64,000 nucleotides of DNA from Dyella sp. 2HG41-7 (GTDB taxonomy: Bacteria > Pseudomonadota > Gammaproteobacteria > Xanthomonadales > Rhodanobacteraceae): the NCBI RefSeq assembly GCF_021390675.1, contig NZ_JAJEJV010000004.1, positions 744,001 through 808,000 of the forward strand, given 5' to 3'. The notes below the pieces were generated by a model. The model saw only the letters and a program-made list of their open reading frames with translations. It did not search any database and was not told where the DNA came from. The translations under genes and the position numbers were made by a program. This document shows positions 37,545 to 46,458 of the stretch, piece by piece (position 1 is the stretch's first letter; each line of letters opens with the position of its first letter).

Positions 37545-38485
37545 GCGCTGGCTTTATCCAGCGCATCGATGTCGCTGGGCGAGAGCGAAAGCGATGCGGC
37601 GCCGATCAGCTCGCGCAATTGGTCCACCGACGTGGCGCTGGCGATGGGCGCCGTGATGCCGGGACGAGCCATCAGCCACGCGAGCGCAACCTGCGATGGC
37701 GTCGCCTTATGCGATGCGGCGATATCGTCCAGCGCGGCCAGCACCTTCAAGCCTTGCGGCGTGAGATATTTTTTCACCGCGCCGCCGCGCGCGCTGCTCT
37801 TGGCCAGATCGGCGTCGCTTCGATATTTGCCGCTGAGAAATCCGCTGGCGAGCGCGTAATAGTTGATAACGCCGATGCTTTCTTCGCGAACCAGCGGTTC
37901 CAGCTCTCGCTCGTAACCCGGGCGGCTCATCAGGTTGTACTCGGGCTGCAAACTTTCGTAGCGGGGTAGGTTGTGTTGCTTCGACATGTTCAGCGCTTCG
38001 GCAAAACGGTCGACGCCGTAATTCGAAGCGCCGATCACACGCACTTTGCCTTCTTCGATCAAGGTGGCGAACGCACCCAGCGTTTCGCTCAGCGGCACGG
38101 TGGCATCGTCTTCGTGCGCCTGATAAAGATCGATGGTGTCGGTCTGCAGGCGCTTGAGCGATCCTTCCACGGCCTGGCGGATGTTCATCGGCGACAGGCC
38201 GCGGTGTTCGACCCACTTGGCGACCTTGGTGGCGATCAGCACTTGGTTGCGCTTGCCGCTGCGCTTGAGCCATTTGCCGATGATGGTTTCCGATTCGCCG
38301 CCCCGATTGCCCGGCGCCCACGCCGAATAGACGTCCGCCGTATCGATCAGATTGAAACCGGCGTCGACGAAGGCATCGAGCAATTCGAACGAGCGCTGTT
38401 CGTCCACGCTCCATCCAAACACATTGCCGCCGAAGGCGAGCGGAGCGACGGAAAGCGCGGAGCGGCCAAGTTGGCGCAATTGCAT
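37541..38485 (-). CDS. Aldo/keto reductase
   Basis: This 314-residue NADPH-dependent oxidoreductase has the AKR barrel. The catalytic tetrad is visible: Asp in DTADVYS with the Tyr in the same motif, Lys in IATKVAKW and His in YQAHEDD. Its length and sequence match the YajO/YghZ-like bacterial group. ATG 38485 has GAGGA 7 bases upstream. A LysR regulator lies 360 bp away in divergent orientation and may control it. The physiological substrate is unknown. Confidence 0.93.
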   Translation of the reverse strand: MQLRQLGRSALSVAPLAFGGNVFGWSVDEQRSFELLDAFVDAGFNLIDTADVYSAWAPGNRGGESETIIGKWLKRSGKRNQVLIATKVAKWVEHRGLSPMNIRQAVEGSLKRLQTDTIDLYQAHEDDATVPLSETLGAFATLIEEGKVRVIGASNYGVDRFAEALNMSKQHNLPRYESLQPEYNLMSRPGYERELEPLVREESIGVINYYALASGFLSGKYRSDADLAKSSARGGAVKKYLTPQGLKVLAALDDIAASHKATPSQVALAWLMARPGITAPIASATSVDQLRELIGAASLSLSPSDIDALDKASA

Positions 38486-38569
38486 GAACAAATCCTCGGG
38501 AAGGCTGGCGGGCGCGTCATCGTGCGATGACCCGATAACCTTACCGAGTTGGGTGTGCGTGTGCAGGAA

Positions 38570-38743
38570 TCAAGCGCAGCAAGCGCGCTCGTTTTTCGGG
38601 CGAGGGTGCAATGGAAGCTCGGCGACATCCACCTCGACGGACGGTTGCTTGCAGTCGCAAGCCGGCGCATCGGGTCGCCAGGCCAACTGGGCGGGCGTGA
38701 CGTGGCCGTGAAGGAACAGCAGATCGATCCATGGCGAGCGCAT
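38570..38743 (-). CDS. Possible small protein, about 57 residues
   Basis: The frame reads MRSPWIDLLFLHGHVTPAQL and continues with a CDC motif and a final CCA. It lies between the aldo/keto reductase and the divergent LysR gene, on the reductase strand. Short proteins with a similar SPWxDLLxLHGH opening occur in Xanthomonadales as far as I recall, but I cannot verify this. The start may instead be GTG 38758 or TTG 38779. No promoter or strong ribosome-binding site was seen. Confidence 0.4.
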   Translation of the reverse strand: MRSPWIDLLFLHGHVTPAQLAWRPDAPACDCKQPSVEVDVAELPLHPRPKNERACCA

Positions 38744-38844
38744 GGCAAACGGTTCCACGTTTGGGGTGGGTGTGCTCAAGGTAATGGGCTGGGGTTACAG
38801 GAAAAAGCGATATATTCACAAGCCAGATTTGAGGATTATTCAAC

Positions 38845-39762
38845 ATGAGTCGGGTGCCGCTCGGTCTATTGCATCAGTTCGTGCAGGTGGCGCGGTTGGG
38901 CAATCTTTCGCGCGCTGCCGAACAGGCCAATCTCACGGTAAGCGCGTTGAGCCATCAAATGCGCCAACTGGAAGAGCGGCTGGAGCGCCGTTTGTTCGAA
39001 CGCGGTCCGCGCGGCGTGACGTTGACGGTGGAAGGCTGCAGCCTGTTGGAATCCGTCGGCGAACATTTCGACGGCATCGAACACGCGTTGTCGCGCTATC
39101 GCGAACGCCGCCACGATGCGCTGACCTTGAGCGCCAGCCCCGGCATTATTTCCAGTTGGTTGATGCCGCGATTACCGGACTTGCTTTCGGCGCATCCGGA
39201 GCTGGAGTTCAATCTGCAATCCACCACGGCGCTGGTGAATTTCGACCTCGAAGCCGTGGACGCCGCCGTGCGTTACGGCAAAGGCGAGTGGGAAGGTCTG
39301 CGCAGCGAATACCTGTTCGGCGAATGGATTGCGCCGGTGGCGGCGCCCGAATTGGTGGCTCGCATGGCCGACAAAGATCCGCTCGATCTTTCGAACTGGC
39401 CGTTGATCGGCGACCCCAATCGCAACAATCGCTGGGTCGATTGGTTCGCGCATTACGGTGGTGAGCCGCCGCGGCGCTACGTCGCGCATGTGGATACGGT
39501 CGATGCGTTGCGTCAGGCGGCGCTGGAAGGATTGGGCGTCGCGTTGGGACGCATGGTGACGTCCAAATCGTTGATCGATGCGGGGCGGCTGGTGGTGCTC
39601 GGCGATCGCTATTTGCCGGTGCCCGAGGCGTATTTTCTGGTGTATCCGCTGCGCTCGGAAGACCATCGCGGCATGGCTACGTTTCGCACTTGGCTGCATG
39701 ACGAAGCGGCAGCGTATTGCCGCGACATGCCACAGCCTCGACGCGATGAGGCTGCGGCCTGA
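38845..39762 (+). CDS. LysR-family transcriptional regulator
   Basis: This 305-residue protein has an N-terminal winged helix (residues 1-65: LLHQFVQVARLGNLSRAAEQ, then SALSHQMRQLEERL) and a LysR substrate domain of the GcvA-like group (residues 90-295). GAGGA lies 9 bases before the ATG. It diverges from the aldo/keto reductase and the small frame beside it, and these are its most likely targets. The inducer is unknown. Confidence 0.92.
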   Translation: MSRVPLGLLHQFVQVARLGNLSRAAEQANLTVSALSHQMRQLEERLERRLFERGPRGVTLTVEGCSLLESVGEHFDGIEHALSRYRERRHDALTLSASPGIISSWLMPRLPDLLSAHPELEFNLQSTTALVNFDLEAVDAAVRYGKGEWEGLRSEYLFGEWIAPVAAPELVARMADKDPLDLSNWPLIGDPNRNNRWVDWFAHYGGEPPRRYVAHVDTVDALRQAALEGLGVALGRMVTSKSLIDAGRLVVLGDRYLPVPEAYFLVYPLRSEDHRGMATFRTWLHDEAAAYCRDMPQPRRDEAAA

Positions 39763-39769
39763 GAAGAAC

Positions 39770-40627
39770 TCAAGTGCCGCCGAGTTCGCTCATCAATTGC
39801 AGGGAAGGTTCGGCCGCGGAGATGCTGCCCGGCGGGATAGCGTCGGAGGACGGGGACGCTTTCGCATCTTGCTTCGCCCAGGGAATCGATACACGCGGGC
39901 CGGGAATGTAGGGTTCCCATTGACCGTATGTGTCTTTGTTCGACGGGTGCGATCGGTCGATGAGGCCGAAATTAACCGGGACGCGGACGTACCAGTACGG
40001 ATCGCTGACGTGCTTGCCCGTGCTCGGGAGATGGTACGTCCACTTCTTGGCGGCGTTTACCGCGGCGCTGCCAAGCATGTGTCGGAAATGCTCCATTTGG
40101 TTTTCGTCACCGTATTCATCCAAGTTCACTTGCTCGGCCGCAACATCCTCGACCTGCCCCTGTTTGCCGACGCGCAAGAATAAATAGACCGTACCCTCCA
40201 CGCGATATTGAATGGCTTCGGGCGGGTAGATTGGCAATGGCCGGTCTTTGAAGCTGACCTGATCGGTTGGCGTCGCGTTCGGCTCACCGAAGCTGGCGCT
40301 GGCGATGCTGATCGAATCGTGGGTGTCGTCGATGCGTTTGGCGACGATGCGCACATTCATGCGGGCGCGGTGAATCGCGTTGATGTTGTCGTTGAGATGG
40401 AACTTCCAGTTCGGCGCAGCCTTCTGCATCAAGTCGACCACGACGGAAGGAAGCTTCTCCGGGTGATCGACCGTGTACTGATGTACGGTGCCGTCTGGCA
40501 TGACTTCGATCCAGCCCGTCACCAACATGCTCGCTTCAGAGAGCTTGCGTACCGCGTTCGCACTGCGTCCTGCCCACGCTGTGCACGCCAACAGCAAGCA
40601 CAACGTTCCCAACATCCATCGCTTCAT
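39770..40627 (-). CDS. Exported protein with TonB C-terminal-like domain
   Basis: This 285-residue protein has a signal peptide (residues 1-18, ending TAWAG). The mature part contains an energy-transducer TonB-like domain: PPEAIQYRVEGTVYLFLRVG followed by AAVNAAKKWTYHLP, matching the family pattern in which a strand ends at the W/Y motif. It lacks the Pro-rich spacer and N-terminal anchor of true TonB, so it probably is not an energy coupler. ATG 40627 is chosen because AGGGG lies 9 bases upstream. It ends 8 bp from the convergent LysR gene. Confidence 0.8.
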   Translation of the reverse strand: MKRWMLGTLCLLLACTAWAGRSANAVRKLSEASMLVTGWIEVMPDGTVHQYTVDHPEKLPSVVVDLMQKAAPNWKFHLNDNINAIHRARMNVRIVAKRIDDTHDSISIASASFGEPNATPTDQVSFKDRPLPIYPPEAIQYRVEGTVYLFLRVGKQGQVEDVAAEQVNLDEYGDENQMEHFRHMLGSAAVNAAKKWTYHLPSTGKHVSDPYWYVRVPVNFGLIDRSHPSNKDTYGQWEPYIPGPRVSIPWAKQDAKASPSSDAIPPGSISAAEPSLQLMSELGGT

Positions 40628-40807
40628 ATACGGCATCCCCTGGAAGTTATGGATGAGTATAGCCAAGCAAAATACCGTCGTGACGACGTATAAAATCACC
40701 CGATCTGAATGGTTACTGTGTTGATATCGTTGGCGTAAACTGCTGATCGCCGAACATTATTGATTGGCACTGCATCCTGTTTTATTGGCAAGTCATAAGG
40801 ATTTTCT

Positions 40808-41470
40808 ATGCCGAGTACCGCCATCCTCATTGACGGCGCTTTCTTCCTTGCCCGCTACCGAAAAGTGTGGAGCGATCGCGATGTCAACGACGCCCGCACG
40901 GTCGCCAAAACCGTTTTCGGCATGGCGCTCGAACACCTCAAAGCCTTGGATCGTCCGCGCGAAGCGCTGTATCGCATTTTCTTTTACGACTGCCCGCCGC
41001 TGGAAAAAGTGCTGATCAAACCGGTAAGCGGCGAGAGCATCGATTTTTCCCGCACCGGCGCCGCAGGTTTTCGTCGCGATCTGCACGATCAGTTGCGTCG
41101 CCAACGCAAGATGGCGCTGCGCTTGGGGCGGCTCACCGATCGCGGCGAATGGAAGCTCAAACATCAGGCTTATCAGCAGCTGCGCGACGAATCTCTTTAT
41201 TGGGAAGACCTTACCGACGAGCACTTCGAGCCGGATATGCGCCAGACCCAGGTCGATATGAAGATCGGCATCGACATTGCTGCGCTGGCCTACAAGAAGC
41301 AGGTGGATCAGATCGTATTGGTCGCCGGCGACGCCGATTTCATTCCGGCGGCGAAGTTGGCGCGCTACGAAGGCATCGATTTCATTCTCGACCCGATGTG
41401 GCAGGGCATTGCGCCGGACTTGCACGAGCATATCGACGGCCTGCAGTCGGTGTGTCCGAGACCGTTCTAG
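40808..41470 (+). CDS. NYN domain protein (putative RNase)
   Basis: This 220-residue protein has a NYN/PIN-like nuclease fold. The first acidic residue lies in ILIDGAFF, and the characteristic QVDMKIGIDIAALAYKKQVD and VLVAGDADFIPAAKLA supply further Asp residues. Such LabA/NYN proteins are thought to act as metal-dependent ribonucleases. AAGGA lies about 7 bases upstream of ATG 40808. It is a single gene followed by a MITE-like element, and no toxin or antitoxin partner is evident. Confidence 0.88.
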   Translation: MPSTAILIDGAFFLARYRKVWSDRDVNDARTVAKTVFGMALEHLKALDRPREALYRIFFYDCPPLEKVLIKPVSGESIDFSRTGAAGFRRDLHDQLRRQRKMALRLGRLTDRGEWKLKHQAYQQLRDESLYWEDLTDEHFEPDMRQTQVDMKIGIDIAALAYKKQVDQIVLVAGDADFIPAAKLARYEGIDFILDPMWQGIAPDLHEHIDGLQSVCPRPF

Positions 41471-41528
41471 CGTTCGGCAGGAATATTTTTGACGGCCAAG
41501 GTAGGTTTTTGCCGACTTTGGCCGTCTG

Positions 41529-41795
41529 AGGGTCTGTTCGCACTATTTGCGTGGCCCGCGTTGTCGATGAGTGGCCGACAGGTGGTAGTGCGTGGCGCCG
41601 GCTTGACTGGCTGTCAAGTCAAGCCGCGCGCTGCCGCATGGCGGCCACTCATCGACAACCCGAAGGGCCGGGTCTGTTTGCCCGCCATTCGGCGTCATCG
41701 CTCAGTCGTGTACGGACGTACACTCCCTCGCTCTTCCTTGGCTGGCGCGCAAACAGATCCCGGCGCGGGCCACGCAAATAGTGCGAACAGACCCT
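41529..41795. mobile_element. MITE-like element with 32-bp terminal inverted repeats
   Basis: This 267-bp element is bounded by perfect 32-bp inverted repeats (41529-41560, starting AGGGTCTGTTCGCACTATTT, and 41764-41795). Inside are a second perfect 17-bp inverted pair (GTTGTCGATGAGTGGCC at 41560-41576 with 41643-41659) and a third near-perfect pair (GGGTCTGTTTGC at 41670-41681 with 41749-41761). No transposase gene is present. The nested palindromes are typical of non-autonomous elements, though a structured RNA cannot be excluded. I see no clear target duplication. Confidence 0.8.
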
Positions 41796-41890
41796 AATGA
41801 CTGTGCGGCAGTCGTAAACTAATCGTAAAATAGATCCCGTCGCTGCACGACGCTGGCGGCACGTTGCCGCGCGTACACTCGGGAGTAGCC

Positions 41891-42802
41891 ATGAAGATCA
41901 GATTCGCCTTCGGATTATCCGTTGCGTTGTTGCTTGCCGGTGCGGCTCACGCGCAGCAGGCCGGGCAGGATCAGCCTTCGGGCGATCTGGTGCCGCCGAC
42001 CAGCGCCAGCGATTTCACCGCGGGCCAGTTGGATGCGGTGATCGCCGGTTCGTGGCGCTCCGCGCACAACAAGGCGCGCGACGTTTACCGTCATCCGAAA
42101 GGCACGTTGCAATTCTTTGGCTTGCAGCCCGACGAAACGGTGATCGAAATTACGCCGGCCGCCGGTTGGTACACCGAAATCCTCGCGCCGTTGTTGCGCG
42201 ACAACGGTCATTACATTGCGGCGGTTCCGGGCGGCAACGGTTCCGAGGATCGGCAGAACGCGGATGTTCTGCGCGACAAGTTCAAAGCCGATCCCGCCGA
42301 GTACGGCAAGGCCAGCATCGTGGTTTTCAATCCTAAGACGCCCGTGTTCGGCCCGCCCGGCTCGGCGGACATGGTGCTGACGTTCCGCAACGTGCATAAC
42401 TGGGCGGAAGCGGGTACGGCCGAAGCGTATTTCAAGGCGTTTTATGCCGTGTTGAAACCCGGCGGCACGCTTGGCGTCGAGGATCATCGCGCGGCGCCCG
42501 GCGCCAGCTTCGACGCGGTCAAGAGCAGTGGTTACCTTCCGACCGACTACGTGATCAAGCTGGCCACCGACGCCGGTTTCAAGTTGGATGAGCAAAGCGA
42601 GATCAACGCCAATCCGAAAGACACCAAAAATTACGCCAAAGGCGTGTGGACCTTGCCGCCGACGCTGACGCTGGGCGATCAGGATCGCGACAAGTACCTG
42701 GCCATCGGTGAATCGGATCGTATGACGTTGCGCTTTGTCAAAGCCGGCACAAAGAAAGCGGCTACGCCTGCCGCATCGTCGTCGAGCGCGACGACGCATT
42801 GA
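41891..42802 (+). CDS. Exported class I methyltransferase-like protein (COG4798 type)
   Basis: This 303-residue protein has a clear signal peptide (residues 1-21, ending AHAQQ). It carries a methyltransferase-like fold: VIEITPAAGWYTEILAPLL corresponds to motif I, and DMVLTFRNVHNW and LKPGGTLGVEDHR to the later motifs. The usual glycine-rich G.G.G loop is reduced to PAAGWYTE. The C-terminus is Ala/Ser/Thr-rich. Export is odd because SAM is cytoplasmic, so the protein may bind a different ligand or be inactive. GGGAG lies upstream of the ATG. Confidence 0.85.
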   Translation: MKIRFAFGLSVALLLAGAAHAQQAGQDQPSGDLVPPTSASDFTAGQLDAVIAGSWRSAHNKARDVYRHPKGTLQFFGLQPDETVIEITPAAGWYTEILAPLLRDNGHYIAAVPGGNGSEDRQNADVLRDKFKADPAEYGKASIVVFNPKTPVFGPPGSADMVLTFRNVHNWAEAGTAEAYFKAFYAVLKPGGTLGVEDHRAAPGASFDAVKSSGYLPTDYVIKLATDAGFKLDEQSEINANPKDTKNYAKGVWTLPPTLTLGDQDRDKYLAIGESDRMTLRFVKAGTKKAATPAASSSSATTH

Positions 42803-42810
42803 TCGGGGCG

Positions 42811-42836
42811 AACCCTCTTCCAAATGGGAGAGGGTT
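42811..42836 (+). terminator. Hairpin between the methyltransferase-like gene and rluE
   Basis: An 11-bp stem with one mismatch (AACCCTCTTCC / GGGAGAGGGTT) and the loop AAAT lies 9 bp after the methyltransferase-like stop. It resembles a half REP unit. The T-run is short, so termination may be partial. Confidence 0.5.
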
Positions 42837-42851
42837 TGAACGAAACCCATC

Positions 42852-43382
42852 ATGCTTATTGCGCTGAACAAACCGTTCGGTGTGCTGTGCCAGTTCACGA
42901 CCAACGATGGACGTCCCACGTTGGCGGACTTCGTGCGGCAGAAAGACGTCTATCCCGCCGGGCGCCTCGATCACGACAGCGAAGGTTTGTTGCTGCTCAC
43001 CGACGATGGCGGCCTCGCACATCGTTTGACTGATCCCAAACACAAGCAACCGAAAACCTACTTGGTGCAAGTGGACGGTGCATTGACTGATGAAGCGCTG
43101 CAAGCGCTACGACGCGGCGTGACATTGAACGATGGTCCGACCTTGCCGGCCATGGCCGAGCACGCGCAAGAACCGTCATGGCTGTGGCCGCGCGATCCGC
43201 CCGTGCGATTTCGCAAAAACATTCCCACCAGCTGGTTGACGATCACGTTGCGCGAAGGGCGCAATCGGCAAGTGCGCAGGATGACTGCCGCTGTGGGGTT
43301 TCCGACCTTGCGCCTGATACGTGTGAGCATCGGCAACCATGCGTTGGATGGATTAAAACCAGGCGAGATGCGCGCGCTCTAG
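42852..43382 (+). CDS. rluE: 23S rRNA pseudouridine synthase RluE
   Basis: This 176-residue enzyme is of the RsuA/RluE group and, like E. coli RluE, should modify uridine 2457 of 23S rRNA. The catalytic Asp lies in [14 protein letters not shown]. The family motifs KTYLVQVDG and [11 protein letters not shown] are present. There is no S4 domain, as in RluE, and the length fits. It lies 50 bp after the methyltransferase-like gene on the same strand. Confidence 0.93.
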   Translation: MLIALNKPFGVLCQFTTNDGRPTLADFVRQKDVYPAGRLDHDSEGLLLLTDDGGLAHRLTDPKHKQPKTYLVQVDGALTDEALQALRRGVTLNDGPTLPAMAEHAQEPSWLWPRDPPVRFRKNIPTSWLTITLREGRNRQVRRMTAAVGFPTLRLIRVSIGNHALDGLKPGEMRAL

Positions 43383-43389
43383 CGACAAT

Positions 43390-43506
43390 GTCATTCCGGC
43401 GAAGGCCGGAATCCAGTCAAAAATCCCGTGCGAAGTACACGAAGCGTTCTGTAATGAGTGCTTCGCACAACGTGTTTCACTGGATTCCGGCCTTCGCCGG
43501 AATGAC
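43390..43506. repeat. Inverted pair of GC-rich dispersed repeats
   Basis: Perfect 28-bp inverted copies lie at 43390-43417 (starting GTCATTCCGGCGAAGGCCGG) and 43479-43506. The 61-bp centre contains a shorter inverted GTGCGAAG/CTTCGCAC pair. The core GGCGAAGGCCGG is shared with the repeats around the GIY-YIG gene at 4 kb. It lies between the convergent rluE and tatD and may also serve as a terminator. Confidence 0.88.
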
Positions 43507-43545
43507 GTGAGGCACGATACAAACGCTTGCAATGTCTTGGAAACA

Positions 43546-44331
43546 TTACAACCCAAAGAATGCCTTCGTCGCCGCTGCGCTGTTCGCCGCCGTCACTTCC
43601 ACCGGCTCGCCACGATCCCGCGCGATTTCCTCGCAAATATGCCTCAAATACATCGGTTCGTTCCGTCGATGGCTCGGCTGCGGACGCACGGTGCGCGGCA
43701 GGAGATACGGCGCATCCGTTTCAATCATCAGGCGGTTCGCCGGAATCTCGCGCACGAATTCGCGCAGATGCGTGCCGCGTCGTTCGTCGCAGATCCAGCC
43801 GGTGATGCCGATATGGCAATCCAGGGCGAGATAGTCAAGCAAGGCTTCGCGCGTATCGGTAAAGCAATGCACCACCACGGCGGGTACTTTGTCGCGATAG
43901 CGTTTGAGCAGGTCGAGGAAATCGTGATGCGCATCGCGCTGATGCAAAAAAAGCGGCTTGCCCACGTCCACCGCAATCTGCAATTGCCGCTCGAACACGG
44001 TGAGCTGCGCATCGCGCGGCGAATAATTGCGGTGATAGTCCAGGCCGGTTTCGCCGACGGCGCGAACTTCCGGCGCATGCGCGAGGTTGCGCAGGTGCGC
44101 GTCGGTGTGGTCGTTGTAGTCGACGGCGTGATGCGGATGTACGCCCGCCGTGGCGTAGAGCTTGCCGGGATGCGAACGGGCAAGCTCGAGCGCGTGATCG
44201 CTACCGGTATGTGACGCCCCCGTGACGATCATTTGATTCACGCCATGCGCCAATGCGCGCTCCAGCACCGCCTGAAAGTCGTGCTGAAAAGATTCGTGGG
44301 TGAGGTTGGCCCCAATATCGATAAGCTGCAT
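43546..44331 (-). CDS. tatD: TatD family metal-dependent DNase
   Basis: This 261-residue TIM-barrel hydrolase begins MQLIDIGANLTHESF, with the TatD metal-binding region. Further ligands are visible: Glu in AVGETGLDYHRNY, His in KPLFLHQRDAH and VVVHCFTDTREAL, and Asp in MIETDAPYLLPR. TatD enzymes have 3'-5' exonuclease and AP endonuclease activity in repair and apoptosis-like DNA breakdown. ATG 44331 is chosen because the family begins here; the frame stays open upstream without homology. It is divergent from the type II secretion operon. Confidence 0.94.
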   Translation of the reverse strand: MQLIDIGANLTHESFQHDFQAVLERALAHGVNQMIVTGASHTGSDHALELARSHPGKLYATAGVHPHHAVDYNDHTDAHLRNLAHAPEVRAVGETGLDYHRNYSPRDAQLTVFERQLQIAVDVGKPLFLHQRDAHHDFLDLLKRYRDKVPAVVVHCFTDTREALLDYLALDCHIGITGWICDERRGTHLREFVREIPANRLMIETDAPYLLPRTVRPQPSHRRNEPMYLRHICEEIARDRGEPVEVTAANSAAATKAFFGL

Positions 44332-44553
44332 GCAGAACCCTTTTTGAGTTTCCATTGTCCCATAAGCCGTCAAGGCGTCGCGTTTTTGCTGCTTCTTCGC
44401 GCGTTGCAGCATGAACGAACGCCCCGGTGCACGATCGCGGCTCCAAAGCAAGGCTCGCCAGCCACTTTGTGGATGTGTTACGAATGGGATTCGCCATTCG
44501 ACGCGTGGGGACGCCGGGGGCCTGAAATTCCATAACGACCAACGGGGTGGAAT

Positions 44554-46287
44554 ATGTCGGCAGCGTTGAAGCCGGCGTCCTTCGGGACGGTAAAAGGCAC
44601 GGAAGACCACGAATCGGCAGTGTGCGCACTGCTGGTCGCGCGTGGGCGCCTGAAAGACAACGATCTGGCGCGCGCCAAGCGCCTGCACGAAGAAGCTCCC
44701 GAGGGCACGCTGACGGCGCTGCTCGCCCGACTTGGATTGGTCTCCGAGCGTGATCTTGCCGAAGCCTGGGCCGAGCGCTTGCAAGCGCCGCTATTGGCGG
44801 CGCGCGATGCGCCGGATATGCCGCCGGCCGATCTCGATGTGTCTATCCGTTTTCTCAAGCAGCAACATGTGGTGCCGGTGCGCCTTGGCGACGACGGTCT
44901 CGCATTGATGGTGGCGGACCCGGCCGACTCCTATCCATTGCATGCGGTGCAGCTGGCTTCCGGTAAGCCGGTGGCGTTGTGCATCGGCCTTCGGTCAGAA
45001 ATCGATGATTTGATCGAACGTTATTACGGACAAGGTCGTTCCGCGATGGGCGCCATTGTGGAAAACCTCGATGGCAGCGCGGCCGAAGAAGACGATGTGG
45101 AGCATCTGCGCGATCTGGCGTCCGAAGCGCCGGTGATTCGTCTTGTCAATCTGATCCTCCAGCGTGCGGTCGAGCAGCGCGCGTCCGACGTGCATATCGA
45201 GCCGTTCGAAAATCGCCTCAAGGTGCGCTATCGCATCGACGGCGTGTTGCACGAAGTGGAAGCGCCGCCGTCCAGTTCCACCGCCGCCGTAATCAGCCGC
45301 GTGAAGATCATGGCGAAACTCAATATCGCCGAGCGTCGCTTGCCGCAGGACGGACGCATTCAATTGCGCGTGCAAGGCAAAGAGCTGGATCTTCGCGTTT
45401 CCACCGTCCCCACCAGTTTCGGCGAATCGGTGGTGATGCGTATTCTCGATCGCGAAACGGTGGTGTTCGATTTCGAATCGTTGGGATTCACCAACCACTT
45501 CCAGAAGCGTTTCGTCGACGTGCTGGAGCGTCCGCACGGCATTCTGCTGGTCACCGGTCCTACCGGCTCGGGTAAAACCACCACGTTGTACACCGCGTTG
45601 TCGAAGATCAACACGCCGGGCGTCAAGATCATCACCGTCGAAGATCCGGTGGAGTATCAGCTCGAAGGCATCAACCAAATTCAGGTGAAGCCGCAAATCG
45701 GGCTGGATTTCGCCAACGCACTGCGCTCGATCATGCGTCAGGATCCGGATGTGATCATGATCGGCGAAATGCGCGATCTGGAAACCTGCCGCATCGCCAT
45801 CCAATCCGCGCTGACCGGTCACTTGGTGTTGTCCACGCTGCATACCAACAGCGCGTCGGGCGGCGTGACGCGCTTGCTCGATATGGGCGTGGAAGATTAT
45901 CTGCTTGGCTCCACCGTTAACGGTATTCTTGCGCAGCGCCTGGTGCGTCGACTCGATGCGGAAACCGCGATTCCGTATGAAGCGCCGCCGGAAGTCGTCC
46001 AGCAATTCGAGCTGGAGAAATACACCGACGAACGTCCCATTCGCTTGTGGAAGCCGGGCAGCAGCGCGTCCAATCCCACCGGGTATCGCGGCCGTCGCGC
46101 CATCATGGAATTTCTGGTGATGAGCGATTCGCTGCGCCGCCTAGTGATGCAACGTGCCGACGCCAGTGAAATCGAACGTCAAGCGCGCGCCGAAGGTATG
46201 CGTACGATGTATGAGGACGGTATCGCCAAGGCCGTGGCGGGCATCACCACCATCGAGGAGGTGTTGCGTGTTACGCAGGAGGGTTAA
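44554..46287 (+). CDS. gspE: Type II secretion ATPase GspE/XpsE
   Basis: This 577-residue cytoplasmic ATPase powers pseudopilus assembly. The N-terminal GspE-N domain (residues 1-160) leads to the ATPase core, with Walker A GPTGSGKTT (about residues 335-343), an Asp box in VEDPVEYQ, Walker B IMIGEMRD (about 401-408) and a His box TLHTN. The zinc-binding tetracysteine segment usual in GspE is missing: residues 466-512 (RRLDAETAIPYEAP to SNPTGYRGR) contain no Cys. It is the first gene of the xps-type operon. REP doublet 3 lies between it and gspF. Confidence 0.96.
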   Translation: MSAALKPASFGTVKGTEDHESAVCALLVARGRLKDNDLARAKRLHEEAPEGTLTALLARLGLVSERDLAEAWAERLQAPLLAARDAPDMPPADLDVSIRFLKQQHVVPVRLGDDGLALMVADPADSYPLHAVQLASGKPVALCIGLRSEIDDLIERYYGQGRSAMGAIVENLDGSAAEEDDVEHLRDLASEAPVIRLVNLILQRAVEQRASDVHIEPFENRLKVRYRIDGVLHEVEAPPSSSTAAVISRVKIMAKLNIAERRLPQDGRIQLRVQGKELDLRVSTVPTSFGESVVMRILDRETVVFDFESLGFTNHFQKRFVDVLERPHGILLVTGPTGSGKTTTLYTALSKINTPGVKIITVEDPVEYQLEGINQIQVKPQIGLDFANALRSIMRQDPDVIMIGEMRDLETCRIAIQSALTGHLVLSTLHTNSASGGVTRLLDMGVEDYLLGSTVNGILAQRLVRRLDAETAIPYEAPPEVVQQFELEKYTDERPIRLWKPGSSASNPTGYRGRRAIMEFLVMSDSLRRLVMQRADASEIERQARAEGMRTMYEDGIAKAVAGITTIEEVLRVTQEG

Positions 46288-46300
46288 ATGCACTTCTTCG

Positions 46301-46434
46301 CCCTCTTCCCTCCGGGGAGAGGGCTGGAGTGAGGGGTCATTCTCGCGTCCGATCATCATCGGAGCCCACGTCGATGTGGCGTCGACGCAAGACACGCCCC
46401 TCACCTCAATCCTCTCCCCAAAGGGGAGAGGAGG
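46301..46434. repeat. REP doublet 3 (between gspE and gspF)
   Basis: The inverted units lie at 46301-46336 (CCCTCTTCCCTCCGGGGAGA, then GAGTGAGGGG) and 46397-46434 (CCCCTCACCTCAATCC, then CTCCCCAAAGGGGAG). The doublet occupies most of the gap between the gspE stop and the gspF start, inside an operon whose other genes mostly overlap. Confidence 0.9.
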
Positions 46435-46458
46435 CGAACGCGAAGAGCTGGTCTTTAT

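Noticed and set aside
41520-41805. Target-site duplication around the MITE-like element
   Set aside because: I compared the bases flanking the inverted repeats (GTCTG on the left, AATGA on the right) and found no convincing duplication.
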